A stretch of DNA of 25,148 nt from CAYLLN01 sp040901775 (GTDB lineage Bacteria; Planctomycetota; Planctomycetia; Pirellulales; Pirellulaceae), in assembly GCA_040901775.1 (NCBI GenBank), contig JBBDYF010000143.1, positions 1 to 25,148 on the forward strand. The letters are read 5' to 3'. This document shows positions 14,036 to 21,326 of the stretch, one piece after another (position 1 is the stretch's first letter; each line of letters begins with the position of its first letter). The notes under the pieces are model-generated. The model worked only from the letters and a program-made list of their open reading frames with translations, searched no databases and was not told the DNA's origin. Position numbers and translations under genes: made by a program.

Positions 14036-15793
14036 TTACCCTCCGCTGGCATCCCTCCGCGACTTCCTTCGCCCCGCACTCGATCCGTCGCCCAAAGGTT
14101 TTCGATATCCGTCGAGCCGGATGACGCGCCGCGGGCCGTCGGGCGGGTTCAAAAAGACGGCCCGCCAGTTGGCGGTGACTTCGTCGCCTTCGAGCGCGAA
14201 CTCGCGGATGTAGCGGCCCCGGGCGGTGGCCGGCGTGCCGGAGGGGGGATTGCGGCGGGCGTGGTCGATCTCGGCCCGATCGAGCAGTTCCTGCACCATG
14301 CCCGCGATCCGCAGCCGCTGAAAGTAGCCCTGCGGCGATAGCTCGTGGTAGCGGATGTCGATCTTTTTGCGGGCCTGCCACGAGGCCCGCCGCCCCGCCT
14401 TGTCGAGCACGAATTGCTTGGTCGGCCAGTCGAGCGCGCCAACCAGCGACCGCGGATCGTCGGCCAGGGCCTCGAGCGCCAGTTCCCAGCGGTGCAAAAT
14501 GTCGCGCGCTTCGGACGGGGCATTGCCGCGGCGATCGAGGAAGCGGCGGCAAGCTTCCAAGTAAAAGTGTTGCAGTTCGAGCGCCGTCGCCCAGCGACCG
14601 CGGGATAGCGAAACGCGAGCCGCGAGCGTCGGATCGGCGCAGATCGAGCGTAGGCCCCGGACCGGCCGCCGGATGCGCGGCGCGCGGGGCATCTCGCCCG
14701 CTTCAATACAGTCGAGCACCAGCAGCGTCGTTCCCACCCGCAGGTACTCGGCCGTTTCGCACATGTTCGAATCGCCCAGGGCGATTTGCAGCCGCTGTCG
14801 TCCCGAGAAAAGCCGGCAATATTCCGTCAGCAGCAGCCCCGCGTCGGCATTCACCACCTTGAAAAAGTGACCGAAGCTAAAAATCGGCCGATCGCCAACG
14901 AAACCCCCCAGCCCCGTCACGCAGTTGAGCGCCGGGGCCTTGTCGGCCAGTTGAAAGTTCCCCTCGTCGTCGATCCAGCCGCTCCCCGAAACGATCGGCC
15001 TGCCGATCAGAAACGGCAACATCAGCCGGCGAATGCGAACGAATGCCGTCAGCCAGATGGCGGAAAACAACAGCGCCGCCAGCGGCGCAGTGATGACTCG
15101 GGTGGCCACCGAGAGGCAGCTTTCGAGCCAAGCGGGGCCGGTCGGCGTTTCGTTTTCTAGATCTTTGATGTCGCAGCCGAACAGCAACTGCGACAGCCGC
15201 TCGGGCCGGGCCAGCAACCGCTCGGACAGTAGATAGACCACCGTGGCCGCCAAGGCATAGACCACGATCGCCCGGTCGAGCAGCCACAGCACCAGCCACG
15301 TCATGAGCGCCAGCGGGGCGAGCAGCACCAATGCCGCCCGCCACAACCAGAGCCGCCAGGAATCAGCGAGCGTGGCTTCGTAGTTCTCCTGCGCGCCGTA
15401 CACATTGCCGGCTGCATCGCGGTCGTTTTTGATCAGCCGCACCGTGCCGCCCGAAGCTTCGTCGGCTGCTTCGGCCAGCAATTCGTCCTGGGCCCGTTGC
15501 CAGGCGACGAGTTGGCGGGGCGAGCGGCACTCGGGAGTCGAACCTTCGACCAGGCCGCCCCCCATCGCCGGGCGTTCGGTCTCGAACCAGACCGCGCCCC
15601 CGGCAGCGTGAAACACGCCCTCTTTCATGTGCCGGGCCGGGACGGTCGGCAGTCGCCGGCGGAGGGCCAGAAGCAAGTCGCGAAAAAAGCCGTAGCGGTT
15701 CGCGCGGCCGCGTCGGGCCTGAGAGGGAAGCAGCAGGGCGTATTCCGTTTCCAGGCCGATCAGGCGCTGGAACACGTCGGATTTATTCGCCAC
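14036..15793 (-). CDS. PafA/Dop-family Pup ligase homologue with inserted membrane segments
   Basis: The 585-residue protein carries the Pup-ligase/deamidase (carboxylate-amine ligase) motifs in order: LIGLETEYALL (11-21, Mg/ATP-binding Glu), GSTPECRSPRQLVAW (84-98), IKNDRDAAGNVYGAQENYEA (121-140), LMLPFLIGRPIVSGSG (257-272), LQIALGDSNMCETAEYLRVG (335-354) and DIRYHELSP (479-487). Between residues ~141 and 256, where soluble PafA has a short connection, there are three probable transmembrane segments (about 146-170, 173-192, 228-255). The 'DVGSHPE' segment of PafA appears as FETERPAMGGG, so the catalytic Asp is altered or shifted. The start is GTG 15793, supported by the motif position. It overlaps by 11 bases the small Pup-like gene. 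No proteasome or Mpa gene is nearby. Confidence 0.88.
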   Translation of the reverse strand: MANKSDVFQRLIGLETEYALLLPSQARRGRANRYGFFRDLLLALRRRLPTVPARHMKEGVFHAAGGAVWFETERPAMGGGLVEGSTPECRSPRQLVAWQRAQDELLAEAADEASGGTVRLIKNDRDAAGNVYGAQENYEATLADSWRLWLWRAALVLLAPLALMTWLVLWLLDRAIVVYALAATVVYLLSERLLARPERLSQLLFGCDIKDLENETPTGPAWLESCLSVATRVITAPLAALLFSAIWLTAFVRIRRLMLPFLIGRPIVSGSGWIDDEGNFQLADKAPALNCVTGLGGFVGDRPIFSFGHFFKVVNADAGLLLTEYCRLFSGRQRLQIALGDSNMCETAEYLRVGTTLLVLDCIEAGEMPRAPRIRRPVRGLRSICADPTLAARVSLSRGRWATALELQHFYLEACRRFLDRRGNAPSEARDILHRWELALEALADDPRSLVGALDWPTKQFVLDKAGRRASWQARKKIDIRYHELSPQGYFQRLRIAGMVQELLDRAEIDHARRNPPSGTPATARGRYIREFALEGDEVTANWRAVFLNPPDGPRRVIRLDGYRKPLGDGSSAGRRKSRRDASGG

Positions 15794-15971
15794 CGTGGGG
15801 GACTACCGTATTGGCAAGATATTCGGCCGGATGGCTCACGCTGTCCTGCCAGATGGCGGCCAGGGCTGCGCGGACGGCGGGAATCGCGACGGGAACGCTC
15901 GCCGCAACCGGCGGTCGTTCAAGGGATGTGGAAAAGAGATTCTCGGCAGTTGTGGCAATGGTTTCGGGCAT
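15783..15971 (-). CDS. Pup-like small protein ending in Gly-Gly-Glu
   Basis: A 62-residue frame from ATG 15971 to TAA 15783. It begins MPETIATTAENLFS, has an Ala/Val/Pro-rich middle with a short helix (AVRAALAAIWQDS), and ends EYLANTVVPHGGE. Six acidic against two basic residues make it acidic, as Pup is. Actinobacterial Pup is ~60-70 residues and ends GGQ or GGE, the Glu side chain being joined to lysines by PafA. The gene overlaps by 11 bases the start of a PafA-family gene, so the two must be translated together. No strong ribosome binding site is visible, and upstream in-frame GTG/TTG codons are possible starts. It lacks Pup's long charged coiled coil, so homology is not shown; the call rests on size, terminus and context. 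Confidence 0.65.
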   Translation of the reverse strand: MPETIATTAENLFSTSLERPPVAASVPVAIPAVRAALAAIWQDSVSHPAEYLANTVVPHGGE

Positions 15972-16138
15972 GATTCTGAGCACCAAGAAAAAGAGCACGG
16001 GAACGGGGAAGCCATCTTCTAAGACCGATTCTCTGACCGAGCGGCGGGCGGGACCGGAACGAGGCAGAACCGGCCCCCCGCGCGTAGCTTTCATCCTAGC
16101 CAGCGGCCCAGCGCGCAGCAAGCGCGCGGAGAAAGGGA

Positions 16139-16188
16139 CGTGCCTTAGCTGGCGCTGCGCAGCAGGGTTTCGTGCCTTAGCTGGCGCT
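16139..16188. repeat. Pair of identical 18-base direct repeats
   Basis: CGTGCCTTAGCTGGCGCT occurs at 16139-16156 and again at 16171-16188, 32 bases apart start to start, each followed by a similar GCGCAGCAG / TCGCAGAAG stretch. Non-coding. It looks like a tandemly duplicated intergenic element. Confidence 0.8.
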
Positions 16189-16210
16189 TCGCAGAAGCGT
16201 ATCACCCTAT

Positions 16211-16247
16211 CGGGAGGCTCACGCCATCGGGAGGCTCGCGCCTCCCG
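16211..16247. terminator. GGGAGGC repeat and hairpin after the altronate dehydratase gene
   Basis: CGGGAGGC at 16228-16235 pairs perfectly with GCCTCCCG at 16240-16247 around a TCGC loop, giving an 8-base G+C stem 14 bases past the stop at 16261 (minus strand). A second CGGGAGGCTC copy at 16211-16220 could compete for pairing. There is no T-run, so it may be a repeat element or a transcript-stabilising hairpin and not a true intrinsic terminator. Confidence 0.5.
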
Positions 16248-16260
16248 CTCGCCTTGCGGT

Positions 16261-17796
16261 TTACAGCGTCGGGCCGATCTGCCAGGGGACGAACTCTTCG
16301 TCGCCGTAGCCCAGCAGTTCGCTTTTGGTCCGCTCGCCGCCGGCAACCGCCAGGATCTTCTCGAATATCTCGCGGCCCACCTCTTCGACCGGGCGGCCCG
16401 CCAGGATTTCGCCGGCGTTGATGTCCATGTCGTCAATCATCCGCTCATACATCGGCGTATTGCTGGCGACTTTGATCGTCGGGCACGGCTTGAGGCCAAA
16501 GCAACTCCCGCGGCCCGTGGTAAAGACCATCATGTTGCAGCCGCCGGCGACCAGGCCGGTGACGCTGGGGGGATCGAAGCCGGGCGTGTCCATGACGACG
16601 AACCCCTTGGCCGTGATCGGCTCGGCGTATTGATACACTTCGGTCATCGCGGTGCTGCCCGCCTTGGCGACCGCACCGAGCGATTTTTCGGCGATCGTGG
16701 TGAGGCCCCCCTCCTTATTGCCGATCGACGGGTTGTTGTCGATTTCGACGCCGTAGAGGCTGGTGTGCCAGAGCCACCACTTGATCCGGTCGAGCAGTTT
16801 GTCGGCAACGGCCGGCGTAACGGCGCGGCGGGTGAGCAGGTGCTCGGCCCCATAGATTTCGGTCGTTTCGGCCAGAGCCGAGGTGCCGCCGCAGGCGACG
16901 AGCATGTCCGACGCCACGCCGAGCGCCGGATTGCAGGTGACGCCGCTGTTGCCGTCGGACCCGCCACAGTTGGTCCCCAGCAAAATCTCGCTGGCGGGAA
17001 TTGCTTCGCGGCGGATGTCGCTGGCGCGGGGCAGTAGCTCGGCCAGCATCCGCACCCCCGCTTCCACCGTCTTGGCCGTGCCGCCGAGGTCTTGCATCGA
17101 AAGGACGGGCGGCCCTTGCGGCTGGCCATTGCCGCCGCCGATCTGCACCAGGTTTTGCGATTGCAGCAGGTAGCCCATCGCTCCTTGCTCGCACCCCAGA
17201 CCAACCAGCAGGTAACCGCCGATATTGGGATGCCGGGCCATGCCGGCGAGCGTCCGGTTGAGCACCTCGTGCTGCAAGCCCTGGTATTGCATGCCGCAGC
17301 CGCCGGAGTGCTTGATCGCGATCACGCCGTCGATATTGGGAAAGTCGCGCAGCCGCTCGGACGGGAACTGCTGGGCGATGAACCGGGCGACGCTGGCCGA
17401 GCAGTTCACCGTCGAAATGACGGCGAGGTAGTTGCGCGTGCCGAAGCGGCCATCGGGGCGGCGGTATCCTTGAAACGTCCGGCCGGCGATCGGCTCGGGC
17501 GGCGGCGGAACGGCCGAGCTTTTGGCGTGGTCGCGGACGAATTCGCCGTTCACCAGGTTGTGCGAATGAATCCACTCGCCCGGCTCGATCGGCTTGGTCG
17601 CCAGGCCGATGATCTGGCCATATTTGCGGACGAAATCGCCCCGCTCGATGCTGCGGACGGCAATTTTGTGGCCGATTCGGATTTCGTCGCCCAACCGGAG
17701 CGACGCGCCGGCGATATCAAGCCGTTGGCCTTGCTCCAGATTGCGGGCGGCGACACACAGGTTGTCGTCGGGATGCAGATAAACGGCGTCGGTCAC
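16261..17796 (-). CDS. UxaA-family altronate/galactarate dehydratase
   Basis: The 511-residue protein has the two parts of UxaA/GarD dehydratases. An N-terminal SAF domain covers residues 1-~95 (VYLHPDDNLCVAARNLEQGQ, IRIGHKIAVRSIERGDFVRK). The large UxaA C-terminal domain includes GRFGTRNYLAV, KHSGGCGMQ, GLGCEQ, LLGTNCGGSDGNSGVTCNPA, FVVMDTPGFDP and VVFTTGRGS-type FTTGRGSCFG. The conserved Cys residues are those thought to bind iron. The reaction is removal of water from a sugar acid such as D-altronate to give 2-keto-3-deoxygluconate; the real substrate in this organism is open. Its length is normal for UxaA. No other hexuronate genes are nearby. It is 32 bases downstream of no start, lying after the cytochrome stop at 17829 on the same strand, so co-transcription is possible. 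Confidence 0.93.
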   Translation of the reverse strand: MTDAVYLHPDDNLCVAARNLEQGQRLDIAGASLRLGDEIRIGHKIAVRSIERGDFVRKYGQIIGLATKPIEPGEWIHSHNLVNGEFVRDHAKSSAVPPPPEPIAGRTFQGYRRPDGRFGTRNYLAVISTVNCSASVARFIAQQFPSERLRDFPNIDGVIAIKHSGGCGMQYQGLQHEVLNRTLAGMARHPNIGGYLLVGLGCEQGAMGYLLQSQNLVQIGGGNGQPQGPPVLSMQDLGGTAKTVEAGVRMLAELLPRASDIRREAIPASEILLGTNCGGSDGNSGVTCNPALGVASDMLVACGGTSALAETTEIYGAEHLLTRRAVTPAVADKLLDRIKWWLWHTSLYGVEIDNNPSIGNKEGGLTTIAEKSLGAVAKAGSTAMTEVYQYAEPITAKGFVVMDTPGFDPPSVTGLVAGGCNMMVFTTGRGSCFGLKPCPTIKVASNTPMYERMIDDMDINAGEILAGRPVEEVGREIFEKILAVAGGERTKSELLGYGDEEFVPWQIGPTL

Positions 17797-17828
17797 GAAC
17801 GGTCCTCAACAGATGGGCAGCCACCGAC

Positions 17829-19607
17829 CTACAGCGACTTCAAATACTCGATCAAATCGCGGACTTCCTGCTCGCTCAGTCCGCCGGTGCCGGCGACCTT
17901 TTCGGGGGCATGCGGGCCGGTCAGCAGGGCCTCAAGCGAATCGACGCGGCCGTCGTGCATCAGCTTGACCCGCTGATAAACGTTACGGAGCGTCGGCGTG
18001 TTGAACCCTTCGTACCGATCGCGCCGCGAGCCGAGCCCCAGATCGTGAACCTGGCCGTCGGTGAACTGGGGCCCGCTGTGACAAGTGGCGCAGGCCGCCC
18101 GCTCACTCTCGAAGATCGTCCTGCCCCGCTCGGCCGCGTCGGTCAGTGAGCCGTCGGCCTGGCGAAACGGATTGGGGGGAGATTCGAGCGCTGCAAAATA
18201 GGCCAGCACGGCATCGACATCTCCTTCGGTCGGCTGCGGCCCGAGCATCGTTTCAGTCAGCGATTTGTGCATCCCCTCCCGCAGGTCAGTCTGCCAGCCG
18301 TGCCAGGTCCAGGGGCCCGTTTCGTGTAGGTGATGCAGGGGCAACACCGTCTTGAAGGTGAAGCTCGTGCCGTCGTTGGTGGTATCGGTGGGGACGCTGT
18401 TGGTTCCCCCTTCGTAATGGCAGGTCTGGCAACTGTACCACTGGTCGAGACTGCGCCGGGCGTCGTAAAAGATCGCCTCTCCTTGGCGGACGAGCGACGG
18501 CTCGGCCGGGCCACCCAGCGGCATGGTTCGCACCAGTTTGCGCTCGGCCAGATCGACCACCTGCACGCTGTTGTCCAGATAGTTGGCGATAAACACGGTC
18601 TGGTCGTCCTGGCCGATTTCCAGCCCCATCGGCCGGCCGCCGAGCTCGATCCGATGGAAGCGGTCGGCGTCTTTCAGCAACTCGGGATCGATGTGGTCGG
18701 TGCCGCCGAAATCTTTGAGCGGCAATCCTTCCGTTCGATAGACCAGCAGTTCGTGAGTTCCCGCGGCCGAGACGACGAGCTTTGCTTCGTCGCTGGTTAG
18801 GTCGAGCCCCTCGACATCGGCGATCGCCTTGCCCTGCGGGTCGAGCGACATCGCCTCGCGCCGGGCCGGCCCATCGAGCCGCAGGCGGGCGATCCGGCTC
18901 GCCATGACCCAGCCGAGCTGAATGTTCCGCTCAGTGACCGGATTGTTGCGATACACCATCCAGGGAAAATAGACGTGCCGGCCATCTTTCGAGGCCGCCA
19001 GGTGGCCGATATTCAGGCCGACGAACTGCTCTTGATACAGAGCCTTTTGCGCTTTGGTATCGACCACGGTCAGTCCTCGGTCGCCGCTGGTGCCGACCGC
19101 CAGCCGCGAGCCATCGGGGGACAAGGCCAGGTGTCGGGGCCAGCGGCCGACGGCGATCCGGCCGGTAACCTGGCGGGTGACGAGATCCACCGCCGCCACC
19201 TCCGCGCTCGCCGTGCAAGCGATGTAGGCCGTGCGCTGGTCGGGCGAGATGGCAATGTCGTGCGGCTGGAAGCCGACCTGGATCGTGCCGCACGGGTTCA
19301 ACTGGTCGCCCATCGCTTCGAGCCAGGTAATCTCGCCCGAATGGTGGTTGCTGACCAAGAGCGTCTTGCCGTCGGGAGCGAGCGCGATGCCGATCGGATG
19401 TTTGCCGACCGGCTCTTCATCGAGCACCTTGCCGTCGCTGGTCCGGACGAGCGAGACGGTGTCGGCCGTTTGGTTGACAGTTGCCAGCCAGGCGCCCTCC
19501 GGCCCTAGCACGAGATCGACGGGCGAGCGATCGGGCTCGGCGGCCACGGCCGGCAAACGCAGCGCCAAACACAGAATCACGATTATCACAAACTGAACCT
19601 GATTCAC
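17829..19607 (-). CDS. Secreted beta-propeller / diheme cytochrome c fusion protein
   Basis: The start GTG 19607 is set by AGGAG six bases upstream and by the signal peptide it creates (VNQVQFVIIVILCLALRLPA, then VAA). The 592-residue protein has a YVTN/NHL-type beta-propeller at residues ~30-365, with repeats such as HPIGIALAPDGKTLLVSNHH, PHDIAISPDQRTAYIACT and PRHLALSPDGSRLAVGTS. A diheme cytochrome-c-peroxidase-like part follows, with CQTCH (393-397) and CATCH (506-510) heme sites. The C-terminal helix GGLSEQEVRDLIEYLKSL is typical of such cytochromes. Probably periplasmic and involved in electron transfer or oxidation of an unknown substrate. The start is two bases past the DUF3037 stop, so it may be read from the same transcript. 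Confidence 0.9.
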   Translation of the reverse strand: MNQVQFVIIVILCLALRLPAVAAEPDRSPVDLVLGPEGAWLATVNQTADTVSLVRTSDGKVLDEEPVGKHPIGIALAPDGKTLLVSNHHSGEITWLEAMGDQLNPCGTIQVGFQPHDIAISPDQRTAYIACTASAEVAAVDLVTRQVTGRIAVGRWPRHLALSPDGSRLAVGTSGDRGLTVVDTKAQKALYQEQFVGLNIGHLAASKDGRHVYFPWMVYRNNPVTERNIQLGWVMASRIARLRLDGPARREAMSLDPQGKAIADVEGLDLTSDEAKLVVSAAGTHELLVYRTEGLPLKDFGGTDHIDPELLKDADRFHRIELGGRPMGLEIGQDDQTVFIANYLDNSVQVVDLAERKLVRTMPLGGPAEPSLVRQGEAIFYDARRSLDQWYSCQTCHYEGGTNSVPTDTTNDGTSFTFKTVLPLHHLHETGPWTWHGWQTDLREGMHKSLTETMLGPQPTEGDVDAVLAYFAALESPPNPFRQADGSLTDAAERGRTIFESERAACATCHSGPQFTDGQVHDLGLGSRRDRYEGFNTPTLRNVYQRVKLMHDGRVDSLEALLTGPHAPEKVAGTGGLSEQEVRDLIEYLKSL

Positions 19608-19609
19608 AC

Positions 19610-20446
19610 TTAGCTCCTGATTACCTGGATCGCGTGAGCATCGTTCTGAACACGGCGAATGAAACCAGCCAGATCTGTCGCGGCGACCATCTCGACCCGG
19701 TATTCGTCCAACGCGCGCCGAACTCGAGACTCCAAGCTGGGGTTCGCGTCGGCAACAAAGGCCGAGGCGACGATGATTTTCCGCGGTCCATCGTCCCCTG
19801 GGTGCCGCTGCAACAGGTCGCCTTCGATGGCCAGGAGCGATGCCGCATCGAGCGATCGCTTCTCGTTGGCACGAAAACATTGTGTTAGAACCAGGTTGCG
19901 GGTTCCATTCTGATAAGAGTACGGCACAAGGACTTCGCGCTCCAGAACAGGAATTATGATCGGTTCGTTGAGCCGCGCACGCCCCTGCTCGTGCAGCGTG
20001 CCGAATAGGCTTTCTAGCTCTGGAAAGACGGGTTCGCAACGGACTGCATCGCCGACAACTTTTTCTTGCCCTCCACCAACGATCTCTTGAAATAATTCGT
20101 CGAGATCGCGCTGGGGCTCGAACACTTTGATCGATCGCGGTTGGGTGAGACGCAGGTCGGTTGCTCTGGAACTGACGAATCTTTCCAGATCAGCCGGCGA
20201 TCGAAATGAATCAGCATCGCTTATTAGTCTTTGCTCGAGAGCAATTCGCGACGCCTTTAGTCCTTCCTGATCGTAGAGTCCGTCCTTGGCAAACAGGCGT
20301 CGCGGTCGCTTGAAGTTTTCCGCGAACTTCGCCCGAATAAAGCGATGCGCCGGCGAAAACAACAGGACGCCCACGTTAACGCCTTCGGCTCGTTCGGGGC
20401 TGGGGCAGTACTGCACGATACTATAGCGGCCACTTTCAGGATTCAT
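19610..20446 (-). CDS. DUF3037-family protein, partner of a HipA-like kinase
   Basis: From ATG 20446 the product is 278 residues and begins MNPESGRYSIVQYCPSPERA, followed by EGVNVGVLLFSP. This N-terminus is characteristic of the DUF3037 family, known mostly as a neighbour of HipA-like kinases. Later segments (LFAKDGLYDQEGLKASRIAL, FEPQRDLDELFQEIV) are mixed helix and strand without motifs I can interpret. The start overlaps the kinase gene by 11 bases and has AAAGG a few bases upstream, so the two are translationally coupled. Codons upstream of 20446 in the same frame overlap the kinase and are a shadow. The biochemical function is unknown; by context it is a regulator or target of the kinase. 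Confidence 0.85.
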   Translation of the reverse strand: MNPESGRYSIVQYCPSPERAEGVNVGVLLFSPAHRFIRAKFAENFKRPRRLFAKDGLYDQEGLKASRIALEQRLISDADSFRSPADLERFVSSRATDLRLTQPRSIKVFEPQRDLDELFQEIVGGGQEKVVGDAVRCEPVFPELESLFGTLHEQGRARLNEPIIIPVLEREVLVPYSYQNGTRNLVLTQCFRANEKRSLDAASLLAIEGDLLQRHPGDDGPRKIIVASAFVADANPSLESRVRRALDEYRVEMVAATDLAGFIRRVQNDAHAIQVIRS

Positions 20447-21299
20447 GATTACCTTTCGGATACTCTTCGCGGTCAAAGAGTTGGCCGGGCCAGCACTGCT
20501 GCTGGACCCAGCCTTCGATGTGCTCTGCAACGAAAGCCGCTCGCTTGACGAGCGACTCGGATAGCGCGGCCCGTGCGTCGGAGCGCACTTCCCATTCGTC
20601 GGGAATTGCCCCCACAACGTCTTTCATCAATCTTAGATCGACGGTGTGCAACCGTGCGACGGCTTGGCGGATTTCTGTCTGCCGAATCAAGGGCCGAAAT
20701 GCCGGAAAGAGTCCGTAGAGGCGATCGTCGCGAATCCAATCGAGGCGGCGCAACTCGCGTGCAATCAGATCCCGATTGCAAGTAAAGCAGCACGAATGAT
20801 CCATCGCAATCAATCGCACCTGCCTGGGTTTCGTTCCGGGCAGCTTTTCCAGGAACACGTTGTCAAAATTCGGCTTGCGTTTCGCTAGATCGGGAGGGAA
20901 CCGGTCGCAATTCCTGGTCCACGTATCGAAAACTACGAGCGACGAAATTGCCTCCTGGTTGGCTAGTCTTTGCAACTCCTTATTAGAGCCGCCCCACGAC
21001 TGCTGGGGAATAGCGCGCGTCACAAAGGCGGGGCCGGATTTTGCCAAAACGCCGTCCGCAAGCTTCAGTTCGTCAACGGACGCGTCGATCGTCATGATGG
21101 CGAAATCCAAGGTTGGCAATCCAAACCAGCGGGCGAGCATGGTGCCCACCAATTCACATGCCAATTGGTGGGGCCCCTGTTTGTTGCCCAGCACTTTAAT
21201 GTACGCAATGCCCGCGTCTGTCTTGATGCGAGCCGTCGCCATGCTCGTATCCAACGGCTCGATCAACCTTAAAAAAGTGGTTGGCGGCCAAGGTCGCAT
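20436..21299 (-). CDS. HipA-like protein kinase
   Basis: The 287-residue protein is shorter than classical HipA (~440) and has a compact HipA-type kinase core. It shows the ATP-binding Lys35 (AYIKVLG), the catalytic loop at residues 122-147 with VFDTWTRNCDR (N130, D132) and NFDNVFLE, and the metal-binding Asp167 in LIAMDHSCCF. The C-terminal helices (~185-265) complete the lobe. E. coli HipA phosphorylates a tRNA synthetase and causes dormancy; the target here is unknown. No HipB-type HTH antitoxin is present; the DUF3037 gene overlaps its end. AAGGA lies eight bases before ATG 21299. The pair is lower in G+C than its flanks (55% in a 60-base sample at 20881 against 67% at 21601, counted by hand), hinting at acquisition by transfer. 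Confidence 0.83.
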   Translation of the reverse strand: MRPWPPTTFLRLIEPLDTSMATARIKTDAGIAYIKVLGNKQGPHQLACELVGTMLARWFGLPTLDFAIMTIDASVDELKLADGVLAKSGPAFVTRAIPQQSWGGSNKELQRLANQEAISSLVVFDTWTRNCDRFPPDLAKRKPNFDNVFLEKLPGTKPRQVRLIAMDHSCCFTCNRDLIARELRRLDWIRDDRLYGLFPAFRPLIRQTEIRQAVARLHTVDLRLMKDVVGAIPDEWEVRSDARAALSESLVKRAAFVAEHIEGWVQQQCWPGQLFDREEYPKGNHES

Positions 21300-21326
21300 C
21301 GACGGAGTCCTTGCTGCTACCTAGCG

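Larger units (their letters stand above)
15972..16260. other. Intergenic region carrying short repeats
   Basis: 289 bases between the altronate dehydratase stop and the Pup-like start. The left part should hold the promoter of the Pup-like/PafA operon, but no clear elements were seen. The right part contains two 18-base direct repeats and two GGGAGGC elements, annotated separately. Confidence 0.45.

Noticed and set aside
16139..16188. Possible CRISPR-like array
   Set aside because: Only two repeat copies separated by 14 bases that are themselves partly similar; no spacer pattern and no cas genes.
15972..16436. Upstream extension of the Pup-like frame into the dehydratase gene
   Set aside because: The extra 155 residues are Arg/Ser/Ala-rich, cross the intergenic repeats and overlap the dehydratase in another frame; only the 62 residues from ATG 15971 look like protein.
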